The notes under the pieces: model-generated
Database searches by the model: none
The model's input: the letters and a program-made list of their open reading frames with translations, nothing else
Told to the model about the DNA's origin: nothing
Assembly: GCA_037367405.1 (NCBI GenBank)
Contig: JAZKJV010005550.1
Location: forward strand, 620,001-684,000
Source: Ottelia alismoides
Taxonomy: Eukaryota > Streptophyta > Magnoliopsida > Alismatales > Hydrocharitaceae
Length of the DNA: 64,000 nt
Direction: 5' to 3'
Translations under genes and position numbers: made by a program
Shown here: positions 1 through 10,516 of the stretch, one piece after another
Position numbering within the stretch: the stretch's first letter is position 1
Layout of the letters: every line of letters begins with the position of its first letter

Positions 1-617
1 TCTTCCTTCTTCAAGAGGAATTCTTGGGTTTCATTATCATTCAATATATAACAAGAATCTCTGATATTATCATCGAGGTCATATTCCTTGGGGTTGGCTA
101 ACATGGGCGGGCTCTCATGGGATGCAGATCTCTTGTCAGTAATGGGTGTAGTGATCAACACATCGCTCCCTACATCAGAACGGAAGCGAATCTCTCCTGA
201 ACCATAATCAATAACGGCTCTCGCAAAAGCGAGGAAAGGTCGTCCCAGGATGATTGGAGGGTGCTCCACAGGGGCGGAGGTCTCCATGGGCATTACAACA
301 AAATCTGAAGTAAAATTCATGCCTTGAATTAGAATGACAACATTTTCTAGAATACCCTTCGGCCTCTTGATAGATCCATCGGCAAATTGAACTATCATCC
401 TGGTTTTCTTGAGAGGCCCAAGATGAAGATACTGTACCATAGAGAAGGATATTATATTAATTGATGAACCACCATCAAGGAGAGTGTTATCACAAGAATA
501 GTTAGATATGGAGCAACTCACAAGAGGTGTGACAGTGTTCCCTTTCTTAAAATACGGACGGTGAGAGATGGCGTAGGCAGTGGTCGTGGTCAAGATGTGA
601 CGGTCATATCTTCTCTT
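1..617 (-). pseudogene. Aspartic protease region of element C, open at the window edge
   Basis: Retroviral-type aspartic protease that would cut the gag-pol polyprotein inside the particle. Minus-strand translation from 617 to 1 has no stop. It contains the active-site block LLDGGSSINI (near 455-485), then QFADGSIKRPKG and a segment PPIILGRPFL that match the protease of A and B in the same order. The usual D-S/T-G triad reads D-G-G here; A has DSG, B has NSG. The frame is that of the upstream ORF (618-1316) and is separated from it by a single TGA at 618-620. RT is not in the window, so this is only the protease part. The family call is strong; activity with a Gly in the triad is doubtful. 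Confidence 0.85.
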
Positions 618-1316
618 TCACTTTCTCTTCTTGTATTGAGGAGTAGATAATTCTGTCATGGCCTGTTGAAGTGGGGCTTTAATAATCTCGTGAATGGTGA
701 CCAACACTTCAGGTTCGGTCAACATTTTTTTGAATTTTTGGACCTCCTCCATACAAGGGAGGAGGTCAAAATCAGCATTTACACGAGGATTTCCAAGAGC
801 AGTCTGTATAATGGAATCCTCAGGGTCAAGATCGGGACATGTGGTGGATATATGTGTGGATATATAATCGAGCATTTGGGTCCTCTCCTCACAAAATGAA
901 TTAACAATGTGTCTCCCAGAATCTTTTTGGATTTTTAAAATTTTCTCATTTTTTGTATTTTTGGGCGATTGTAAGCTCTCATGATTATCCTCAAGTGAAT
1001 CCATATCCTCAAATAGTGGAGCAGCATTATGGCTCGTATTTATGTTAAATAGATTGGAAATCCTTGAATTCATATGCTCCATCATCTGGTTCAGTGTCTT
1101 AAGTGTGGAAATCATGGAAGGTGACTCCAAAATCCCAAGATCGGGTGGGTTGAATGAGGGTGGATGAAAATCAAAGTCCTCTAATTCCTGAAATAATGGA
1201 TTAGGCGGATATGCACAAAAATTAGGAGAAAAGTCCTTCTGGAAAAAGGAAGGTGGATCGTCTGGAGAGTATGAGGTATCTGTGAAGATTGGATTAAAAT
1301 AACTCCAGTCGGCCAT
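618..1316 (-). CDS. Short gag-like ORF of element C (232 aa) lacking the gag core
   Basis: Starts MADWSYFNPIF directly after the leader and ends at a TGA in frame with the protease. The last 50 residues (EVQKFKKMLTEPEVLV through PQYKKRK) line up with the segment just before the protease in A (IEKSKKIAKRKSALSDPGVV onward), so the C-terminal half is the gag-protease linker. The N-terminal half is acidic and rich in Pro, Phe and Asp. I see none of the Retrotrans_gag core (an ISNFSQ...WERF...CPHH pattern) that A, B and H carry. Either the core was deleted in frame or this is a different gag type. The full 232-codon frame is intact. Function is unknown beyond position in the polyprotein. Confidence 0.6.
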   Translation of the reverse strand: MADWSYFNPIFTDTSYSPDDPPSFFQKDFSPNFCAYPPNPLFQELEDFDFHPPSFNPPDLGILESPSMISTLKTLNQMMEHMNSRISNLFNINTSHNAAPLFEDMDSLEDNHESLQSPKNTKNEKILKIQKDSGRHIVNSFCEERTQMLDYISTHISTTCPDLDPEDSIIQTALGNPRVNADFDLLPCMEEVQKFKKMLTEPEVLVTIHEIIKAPLQQAMTELSTPQYKKRK

Positions 1317-2730
1317 CTTCGAAATAAAAGACGGGATCGGGAGAGCACGAGGGTCAAGTCAAAACATATGGAGAAAAAGGCGCAAATGCACAGAAGGATC
1401 GAGTATGCACACAAGCAATCAAACACAATACAAACCCCCAGTTCATCAACTCAACTCAAAGTGAAGACCGTGAAGGTTCGGTCAATTATCTTGTCAATTT
1501 TAGAGTTTGGTGAGAATACAATATATCAGAGCGGTTAACAGTGAGCTATTAGGAACCCAATGCTCTCAGGAGACTGGCCTAATCTCAAAGTTAGATCTTT
1601 CCCAGCCAGTGTGAATTGCAGACCATTTACCGGCTACCCGATCAATTCAATCTGTTAAGGACGTCACGGGCCGCTTTACCGGCTACCGGAGAGATCCTCA
1701 TTGGAGAACGACTAACCCAAGATAGTAGTCTGAAAAGAGTTCGGGCGTGGCTCTATCGTAGTGTGCGGGTCACTCTCTCGCTCAAGCAAACAAAACAATG
1801 AGGGGTTACTCTCCCCAAAACAATGATTTTCCTTGTATTTTTTAGGGTCGAGTTTTCTTTAGCAGTCCCGGTTTTGACAGTTATCACTTGGTTTAAAATA
1901 TTTTCAAAGAATCTCCTACCGAGTGTACAATTTAGTTTTTTAACTTATGTGAGTGAAAACAAGGAAGGATATCAGAAATGCCAATGCGTGATTAAAAACA
2001 ATGATGCATGCAGGGGTTAGAGATGCATACCTTGTTGCCAGCACTCTACATGCAAGTGATCCGTGTAGAATTTAAATAAACTATCATATATGTATATGCA
2101 AGTGAACCGTCCTAGATGATAGCTTCTATTAACGGGCAAGAACAAGTTAATCTGACTAAGTCCAAATTACGCTCTACTCTATAGGCACAGAAATTTCTTG
2201 TTTAGGGTGTTTGGACCTAATTTATTACCTGGCTCAAGAAAATTAATTAAAGCAATCAAGATGTAGCTCACGAAATCCGCGGGAAACAAAAAAAAATAAA
2301 GGTGATGAAAACAAAACTGGTGAGGTCCCCCGAGTGCACCGGCACTTGGCAAAACAGACCCCGCAACAAATGAATGTCCTTTTACAGAGTTCAAATGGAA
2401 AAGAAAAACTCTCTCTCTTTTCTCTTTTTTTTCTCTTTTTCTCTCTCTCTCTTTTAATTCTTCTTCTCCTCTTCTCATGCTATCCTACGGCTTGGTGAAG
2501 AATCAAGATGCATCCACGTCGCTTGGGTGTTTCGGCTCTCCTAGGATCGCCTCCTTCACTCTGCAGGCCCTCGCAAGAAAAAGAAAAGAGAATGTGTAAG
2601 AAATACAATTATCAAATATGAGAAAAGAAAAATGAAATGAAACAACGAATATGAACAATGGAGTGAATGTGGAAAATTATACAACCAATAATAGCAGGTC
2701 AAAAGAGAAACCTAACTACCCTCGTCGTGC
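1317..2730 (-). other. 5' untranslated leader of element C
   Basis: Non-coding stretch between primer site and gag-like ATG. It shares blocks with the leader of B near 12217-12360 (GAACCTTCACGG, TTTGTATTGTGTTTG) and with remnant K near 57290-57410 (CTCACATAAGTTAAA, then GTGATAA and a GGACT...CTAA block). A pyrimidine-rich run (CTCTCTCT/TTTTCTC) occupies about 2409-2460. Short ORFs here, on either strand, look accidental. Confidence 0.7.
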
Positions 2731-2749
2731 CTCCCCGATAATGGCACCA
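2731..2749 (-). promoter_or_regulatory. Primer binding site of element C
   Basis: Minus strand reads TGGTGCCATTATCGGGGAG, six bases inside the LTR end. It matches the Athila-type site TGGCGCCGTTGCCGGGGA (reported as complementary to tRNA-Asp) except for four positions, all transitions (C/T or G/A). Confidence 0.75.
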
Positions 2750-2755
2750 TTTTTT

Positions 2756-5700
2756 TGTGCACGAAAAATTGAGGATAGGAAAATTAATGGTAAAAATAGT
2801 CGTTGCTATCCCCAAAAATCCCGTGACAAACAAAAAATATTTTTTATTTGCTACTAATTAACCTGTATAGTGGACAGGGTCGAACTCAGGGAGGCTAAAA
2901 ATCCCGAGGGTTATTCAATTAATCGAAAATCAATTAAGAGAAAATAAGAATCTCAAAGGACAACTATCCTTGGTTTTTTTATTTTTTATCTTTTTATTTT
3001 TTTAATTTTTTATTTTAATTTTTTTGTATATTTTCTGATTTTCAATTTTTTTAGTAATTTTAATTTTTGCAATTTTTTTCAAAAATAACACAAAGTGATA
3101 TTCACAAGATTAAAAATACGCACACAAACTCTTTTTTGTAATTTTTCAATTAATAAAAAAATAGTCCGAAAAATCCAAAGAAAATGTTTTTGGGTTTTAA
3201 AAGTTTTGAAATATTTTTGAGATTTTTTGTGGAATTTTCAAATGTTTTTGTATTTTTTTAAAATCAAACAGTGAGAAAATGTGAAAATGTGCACAGTCTG
3301 GAGTAATTTGCAACTTAAAAATATTTTAATGCCCAAAACTCTTGACAATTATTTGTAAGACAAACTAGAAGCAATTATCTACAAACAGGAACTGAAATCA
3401 CTATTTTGGATTTTTGTAGAATTTTTTATTATTATTAGATGATTTTTGATGTTTTGAATTTTTTGGGGTTTTATAAAGAAATAATGCGTGAAAATTTGCA
3501 CAGAAATTAAAAGACAATGAAATACAACTACCCTAATTGTTTTGGAATTTCAAATAGGGAAAATGACATGTTTTTGATTTTTTAATAATAATAAATGAAA
3601 TTAAAATGCAATGGAAAATTTATGCTAGGAAGATAATCACATCAGGAGCATAGCACAATTTTTGCAAGATTTTTAGATCACAAATAACATTTATTTCATT
3701 CAAATAGAGCACACAAGTATTTGTTCTGTAGTTCAGGGACTAAAATGTAAATAAGTTCTGTCTTTGCATCAATAAATAACAAAAATAAATCACAAGAGAG
3801 AATGCGTAATTTTACCAATATACCACGTGCATGGAAGGTGCTTGAGGCTAGCAGGGGCTTATTCATAATTTCAGAAATATCTGGGACCAATGTTACAAAT
3901 TTCCCAATAAATTATTCAAACCCTAAAAGGGTTCCTTCTTCATTTCTGTTTCACGCATAGGGACAAGAGGATGGCAGCCGCCTCTTGCTTCTTCAATCAC
4001 AAGGGGCCCGGGAGCTTCAAAGGGCGGAGGAGCTCGGCTAGACGGGAGTCGCGCAGGCCGCGGCGCCGCGGTGGCGCGGCAGCAGAGGGCACCGACGCGT
4101 GGCGCGGGATGATGGAGGGGGCGCTTCGCGGGCGCGTGTCCTGCTTAACGGAGGGGCCGCGGGGCTTGCGATCTGAAGGTGCAGGTCGATGGAGGATGTG
4201 GGCGGCGGCTGGGAGAGCACCGCCCTCGCACGGGGCACCGCGCCGCTGCACAGCGCGGCGGAGGTTGACGAAGGGCGTTGCGGCCCTGGGCGCCTGGAGG
4301 TGCGACGGGCGGAGGACAGCGGCGATGAGGGGGACGCTTCGCAGGCGCGTGTCCGACCTGTTCTTTTATTTTGTTTTTTTATGTTCTGGAAATTGTAAAA
4401 AGTAAAAGAAAAGCTTATATATATTTGTAAATTCGAAAATAGGAAAAAAAGATATAGAAATTTACTCTCTCTCTTTTTATATGTTTTTTTCATTTTTTTA
4501 TATGATCCTGCAAAACAAACGTTAGAGAAAACGAAACAAATTTTTTATTTATTTATTTACAAATTGGAGAAATGAATGAGGATCTGACAGACATGAGAGA
4601 TTCGAATCCGATCTCCGACCACCGTACGCAGCCGGAGTTTAGAGATCGTGGACGATAGAAATAGAATGCGGGAAGATCGAGAGAATAAAATGAAAACTCG
4701 AGTCGGTGGCAGAATAAATTGTGGTGGATTTTAAGATCTAGATAAACAAAAAAATGACAATGAGATAAAAATGCGAGAAATAAACTACGATTAACCTAGA
4801 TAAACATAAGAAAAATGTGGATCTCACCTTAGGAGCGGAAAAGGACCGTGATCGCCTCGACAAGGCTAACTCGCTGTCACCGGACGGCTCGGAGGTTAGG
4901 CACTATTCTCAACGAAATCTTTTCTCGGAGATCGGGCTCCTCTCTCTAAAGATTGATCAAGTTGAAATGAGAGAGAAGGAGCCATATAAATAGAAAAGAT
5001 GGAATGAAATTTGAATTTTTAAATATTTTTGGATAAAGAGATAAAAGAGATGAAAATTCAAATGAATTTTTTAATTTTTTGGTGGAAGAGATAAGAGAGA
5101 TGAAATGAGAAATGAGATAAAATAAAAGAGAGATAAAATTAATTACAAAATTAACTAATTTTTTTGAAATTTTCGTCACTTTATTTATTTGAATTAAAAA
5201 ATGTTATTTTTAATTTTTTTATGGAGGTTAATTAAAAATAGCAACTATATACATATACTATATACATATATGACATTATATACAAGGGTAAATGAGGAAA
5301 TTAGCCTTTTTGTTTTAAAAATCTAAATTTTTTTATTATTTTTATTTTATTTTAAATAATTAGTGGGATTAATTTATAATATATACAAATACAATATGCA
5401 CAAAATATAAGGGAAAATTGCACAAACCACCCCAGAAAATCGACTTTTCAACTGTAACTCCAAAAATTATGAAAATACAACCACTTTAAAGATAAATTAA
5501 TTTCGAATCCAAGGGAAGTGAGACTGGTTCAATTTGAGCTCATATGGAGTCGGAGTTGGTCTTTCAATTAGTGCTTAGTGGCTTTTTCCAAGTGTGGCTA
5601 CTTTTATTCTGTACATGATTTAATTGTGTAATTATTTTTATTAATTAGAACACATTTTTATTTATAACTTTGGTTTTGAACGTTATTTGATTTGAGGTCA

Positions 5701-6074
5701 ATTAAGGCACAAATAAATTAGTGTTAGTTTTATACAGATATACACAAAATAAGTGAGAAGTATTTACAACAACACACACACATTTTTTTATTTTCTTCTT
5801 AAGGACCCTTATCTCCCCCTACTTTATTCCTGATCGATCAGGTCAAGTCTTGACCTTCTCTCGGGGTTCGGGTCAGCCTGTATACAGTCTTCCTTTTTTA
5901 TTTTTCCTTTCTTTCTTTATTTATTTATTTTAGGTTAAAATTAGTAAGAAGTGTACAATATTTACACACAGATGCAAGTTAGTAAGAATATGGAGTTAAT
6001 GTTTTATGCAGGTGTTTTATAAGGGATTTTAAGCTATAATAAATGAATAAACATGACGAATCACAGATTCATTA
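2756..6074 (-). repeat. 5' LTR of element C (about 3.3 kb)
   Basis: On the minus strand it begins at TAATGAATCTGTGATTCG (6074; probable TG-to-TA change) and ends ...CGTGCACA at 2756. It carries the blocks found in the other LTRs: a near-start block with GGGGGAGATAAGGG (about 5805-5825), an AT-rich U3, a GC-rich segment (3970-4350) downstream of the promoter, and a U5 box CCTCCCTGAGTTCGACCCT near 2880-2900. Its start shows the GAATC/GATTC inverted repeat seen at LTR H. No partner LTR is in the window, so the ends are inferred from the primer site and from alignment to other LTRs. Confidence 0.7.
4984..4993 (-). promoter_or_regulatory. TATA-like box in LTR C
   Basis: Minus strand TATTTATATGG at the junction of AT-rich U3 and GC-richer downstream sequence, in the position corresponding to the clearer TATA boxes of LTRs A, B, E and F. 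Weak match to consensus. Confidence 0.4.
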
Positions 6075-6676
6075 AGACCCCAGACCTTAGAATGCATATA
6101 TCTCTCTCATACAACCTCAGAATTAGGTCCACTCACTTTCATATTAATACACATTCAGAGACCTTTAAAATGAGACCAATTTCATTAAAATCGGAGATCG
6201 TATGCAAAACTTGGATTTTTGGCACCTTTGTGTACTACATGTATGTATATTTGTACCCTTGTATTTTTGTATCTTATTTGACCTCATCTCCATTTTTGAT
6301 CAACATGAAACTTGTATATCTCATCGAGATCTACAACTTTCATGTTTTAAGTTTTTTCCAAATTTGGCCTCTTTCTCTCTGTAAATTCATATTCCTTCTA
6401 AGACATTCAGAACAGGTCGTGTGGCGCCCTCTGATTGTGCCACACGGCCCGCTCCATTGCGCGCCACGTGCCCTCCATTCCCCGTCGTCCGATCACGCCC
6501 CCTCTCTCATCTCCACCGTCCGTCTCGCCTTTAATCTCTACCGTTCGATCAAAAACCCAGGCATCATCACAGCCGCACACCAGCGCCTTTACCTACGCCC
6601 TCCATGTGGCTCCATCATAACCCTTCGATCTCGCCCCTCTGATCGAATCCTAGCCCTCCTCTCGCACCCTTCTCTT

Positions 6677-6704
6677 GACCGTTGGATCACTCGATCCAAC
6701 GGTC
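6677..6704 (+). repeat. Perfect 12-bp inverted repeat in LTR E
   Basis: GACCGTTGGATC, four-base spacer ACTC, GATCCAACGGTC. Related imperfect pairs recur downstream near 7737-7762, 7931-7956 and 7990-8014. Confidence 0.85.
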
Positions 6705-6912
6705 GAGCCCGCAAGGCCCGCACCCCACGTCTCCCACCTTGCGCGCAAGCCGCTCCTTCCTATTTTTGGAACCACTCCGGCCACCCTCTCTGTCCTCCAA
6801 CACCTCCACCTTGCAGCCCACACTTCCCTTATCCTCGTCGACCCCCTCGATCACCATGAATCGCGCCCACATCGCTCCACGACCTCCACCAACTCCACCA
6901 CTTCGTCACCTA

Positions 6913-6937
6913 TGACGTCACCTTCCACCTATAAATA
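6913..6937 (+). promoter_or_regulatory. Core promoter of LTR E: TGACGTCA element plus TATA box
   Basis: Palindrome TGACGTCA at 6913-6920, a known target core for plant bZIP (TGA/CRE-like) factors, lies nine bases upstream of TATAAATA at 6930-6937. GC-rich, presumably transcribed R/U5 sequence follows. The transcription start would be expected some 25-35 bases downstream. Confidence 0.6.
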
Positions 6938-9292
6938 CTCCATTCCCGTCGACCTTCGACCCCATCCGCCACTACGAAGAGATTCCCCTAGCTCCTACCT
7001 TCCTATTGGTGACAGCAATTCAGCAAGGAGTCGAGTGACGATGGCTGCATCCCTCCGGCGAGATCCACGGCTAACTCTGCCGTGTTTCAACTACCCCCGT
7101 GAGCTGCACGAGCTCAGGTCTACTACTGGCCTTCGAGCGATGACCAGGAGCCCAGATCCGAGCTCCATTCCCCAGGTAGCAACCTCCATCTTCCCCCTGA
7201 TCTTCTTCTTCATTTTCCATCTTCTTCTCGAATTTTATTCACCTCCTTCGTGCATCTTCACCTTCTTCTGACCATCCTCCGAGCTCCACCTCAGAGCTGG
7301 CATCTTCGCGCCCATATCCGTCTTCTCAGACGACACTCCACTCCTCACGCCGACGAGAGCTCCGCCACCTTGGCGGAGCAGCACCACCGGACCATCCTCA
7401 CGCCACTCCAGGCCTCCCTCCGCACTCCCGATCACCCCACGAACACATAGCACGCTTCGGCTATCAAGTAACCCCCTACAGGTACAGTCCAGCTCATTGG
7501 TCGGAACGTCATCTGAGCTTAGCTCGAGCTTCACCGCTACTGGTGATCAGACCCCCCAGCCGCTCCTGAGACCTTCGGCGGCTACCTGAAGCCTCTACGA
7601 TCCTTCCCAGCCACGTGGGTGACACCGGCAAGCTTCACCGGCCTCAGACGAAGGAGGAGGAGTAAGCAGATCTTCGTCGAAGCGCAGCCATCTCCGCCGT
7701 AGGAAGCAGCGGACCGATTAAGAATGAAGAACCGTAGCCGTCCAATCCCCTTGATCGGACGGTTTGGAGCGATCCATGTCACCATCAGCCCGCAGCCATC
7801 GGATCAGGAGGATCCCACGCTCCGCAGCTCACCACATCACCGCCTCCCTCGCGCTCCAGAGGCTGTTGGATTGATCCTGATCTAACGGTCGATGTTCGTC
7901 CACGCCTTCATCTTAGGAGCCATCTTCCTGACCGTTGGATCTTCATTCGATCTAATGGATTCAAACGCTCCACGTGCCAACCACTAGCAGCCGTTAGATC
8001 TCATCTATCTAATGGTCCAGATCACGTCGCGTCGCCTCCTCCGAGCCTCCTCCCTGACCATTAAGCTCGGAGCCCCCGAAGCTAGTCTGAGCCACTTCCG
8101 AGCCTGCAGCGCCTCCGAGCCTCCATCCGAGCCTCCGACTTCACCCGAGCCTGGGACCTCACGTGTCTCTCACGTACGGTTTGGACATTTGGAACCTAGG
8201 CCCCTAGAGGTTTTGATAATTATATTCCAGTCCCTACCATGAGCACCACGTAAGGTGCATGTGTTTTGTGGGCAATTTGCATACATGTCCACCTAATTAT
8301 AGGTAATTGCATTTTAGTCCATGTCAGCATGTTTGATTTTTAGCAATTTTATTTTATGTAATTGCTATTAGGCCTTTGTCTTTGCACGCATATTTAGGCA
8401 CCCATTTGACATCATTTTTCAAGTCTAAAAAATGCGGTGTGTAGCTTAACTTATCCTCTTTCATATGTGACACTTGTCTTATTTTTTTGATATCAATGGA
8501 ATTTATTATTAATTAATTGGTGAAAATTTCCTATATTTTGCCCAATTATGCCTTTTAATTTGTAGTAAATTCTCGGTTTCCAAAATTCATCAAAAATTCA
8601 CATTAGACTTAGGATAATTGAGTTTACATTGTGCCCAAAAATTAACTCATTTGCTCGCATCCCGAGGCCTGAATAAATCATTTTGTGATTACCTTAATTA
8701 ATTTTTAATAGGTCCAATTCAATTGGAAATTTAGGTTTATTAATTTCCTTGGATTCTTCACACTTAGATCTATCTAGGATAATTTTTATATCTGAATATA
8801 TTGTATTTTTGAATTTATTAAAATTAATTTAGTCAAAATCACCTTGCATTCATTTTTAATTCACAGTAAATTCATTAAGTGTCCAAAAATCCAAAAAAAT
8901 AGGGTAGATTAATTTCATTGCATTTTACCATCTGGCCAAGTTTCATAATTTTTGAAATTAATTTGACCATATTTCTGATTTAACTTGTAAACTGACCTGA
9001 AAATTTCATGTGTCTTTTCTTTATTGCATAAAAGTTATTGAAAAATACCAAAAAGAATCTTCTGAAAATCTGACCTCTTAAATTCACTTAAAATTTACCT
9101 AAGGAGACAGCTGCCTCTCTGAGTTCGACCTTGGGCTTTCCCAAGTAAAATAAATTTGCCGCTCGAGATTAATTGAACATTGATTAAAAGTGGTTTTTGA
9201 TTAGTCCTTATTACCTGACTACGATGAACAACACGACATTAATTCTAATCATTAATTTGACCGAATTAACAAGGGCAGTACGCGGCTCTTCA

Positions 9293-10496
9293 ATAGTGCA
9301 CCCTAGCAGTTTCGTGTATTGTAAGGTGGTGCTTAAAAATTAAATAAATGTGTTTTTCTATTGTAATATTTGCACTATGCACCCTCGAATTTATTTTATT
9401 TACAAATATGCCCCTACTAGGACATGTATTTTTGGGTGTTTTATCTATTTATTAAAAATACCTACCTTGTTCCTAAAATCCAAAAACATAAGATTAAATG
9501 CTCTATGCCTCTTTCTTACACGTCCTTATTTTTAATTGGCAATTTTTGCATTTTATCCATTTATTAAAATTAAAAGGGAGAGCCTAAAAAATCCCTGTCT
9601 AAATTACAAAATACCAAAAAATATAAAAACATTCTGAAAAAAATCCAAAATATATATATATGGTATATTTTAGCATTTATTGAGTCCAGAAAACAAAAAC
9701 CCCTAAAAATAGCAAAAGAAAATGATAAAAATCAGAAAGCTCCAAAATCCAACAAAGAAATATAAAATTCTACAAAAATACCAAAAATATGTTTTTCTAC
9801 CTTATAATTATCTATATGTTATTATTTATCTATTAAAATTAATTTGGGTAATTTTGGGACTTATTTATTTTTTTAAGACTCAAATCGATTTTGGGTATAT
9901 TATTAACCCCATATTTGGGATATTTTTTGCTTTAAAAATACATAAAAATTAGTGAAAATTCCAGAAAAATAAAAAATAGGAAAATCACAAAAATATATTA
10001 TTTACTATTTTTTGACTATTTTTACATATTTTTATCTATATATTATCAATATATACCTTATATTGTATTTATACATATATATCTATATATATTATATATA
10101 AATCAAAAAGAAATATAAAAATATAAAAAACATAAAAAGAAAATATAAAATTAAAAAACTAAAAAGAAAATATAAAAATATAAAAATCATAAAAATGAAT
10201 AAAAAAATAAAATTAAAAACCCACAGAAAGATCTGTATAAATGAATGACTCGGTTGTACACAAATAACCGTAGGCTACATATTTTGCTCTCTGTGGTCCG
10301 ACCTCTACATACTTGCCCGCTATGCATTTTATGGTAGAGATAATAATATTTTAACCTCACTTGTGCCCTTCATTACCTTAATATTATATTATGGGTTAAT
10401 TGATGTATAACCGTGGATTTCATCTGATGTCAAATCAGCGACTGTCCGTCCGCCTTGTGGATTGACACGATTTAGATCGATTTGTCCCAATTATCA
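9293..10496 (+). repeat. Distal part of the 5' LTR of element B
   Basis: Aligns with 42860-44061 over its whole length and ends TTATCA two bases before the primer site. It contains a U5 box CTCTGTGGTCCGACCTCTACATAC near 10290 and an A/T-rich run of AAATATAAAA units (10090-10210). The proximal 2.9 kb is displaced by E. Confidence 0.85.
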
Positions 10497-10498
10497 GA

Positions 10499-10516
10499 TG
10501 GCACCGTTGTCCGGGA
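10499..10516 (+). promoter_or_regulatory. Primer binding site of element B
   Basis: TGGCACCGTTGTCCGGGA, two bases after the LTR end; three differences from the Athila-type site TGGCGCCGTTGCCGGGGA. It fixes the LTR end at 10496 and the plus orientation of B. Confidence 0.8.

Larger units (their letters stand above)
1..6074 (-). mobile_element. Element C: 5' half of an Athila-type Ty3/Gypsy retrotransposon
   Basis: Read on the minus strand the order is 5' LTR (6074-2756), primer site (2749-2731), leader, short gag-like ORF, protease, then the window edge. Order and primer site place it in Ty3/Gypsy, and the protease resembles those of A and B in this window. The plus-strand LTR to its right (E) is cut at 6075, so C seems to have inserted into E. 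The other end of C and its target duplication lie outside the window. C has only one in-frame stop across about 1.3 kb of coding sequence, so it looks less decayed than A, B, F and G. Confidence 0.85.
6075..9292 (+). mobile_element. Element E: LTR of another Athila-type element, 5' part missing
   Basis: Plus-oriented LTR: U3 with a TATA box at 6930, a GC-rich region 6420-8200, an AT-rich tail, and the U5 box CCTCTCTGAGTTCGACC near 9115-9135. It ends ...CTCTTCA at 9292, and at 9293 the sequence switches to B-type LTR that aligns with 42860 onward. E therefore appears to have inserted into B's 5' LTR (possible duplicated target ATAGT at 9293-9297; the left copy would be outside the window). C truncates it on the left. 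No coding capacity: the long ORFs here are in GC-rich LTR and one runs across the C/E junction. Confidence 0.65.

Noticed and set aside
3971..4493. ORFs of 144 aa (plus) and 151 aa (minus) in GC-rich DNA
   Set aside because: Both strands and several frames are open because of GC content, translations are Arg/Pro/Ala-rich with no domain, and the region is the R/U5 part of LTR C.
6053..6859. 268-aa plus-strand ORF
   Set aside because: It starts inside LTR C and runs across the C/E junction into LTR E; low-complexity Pro/Ser/Arg translation; no homolog in the other LTRs.
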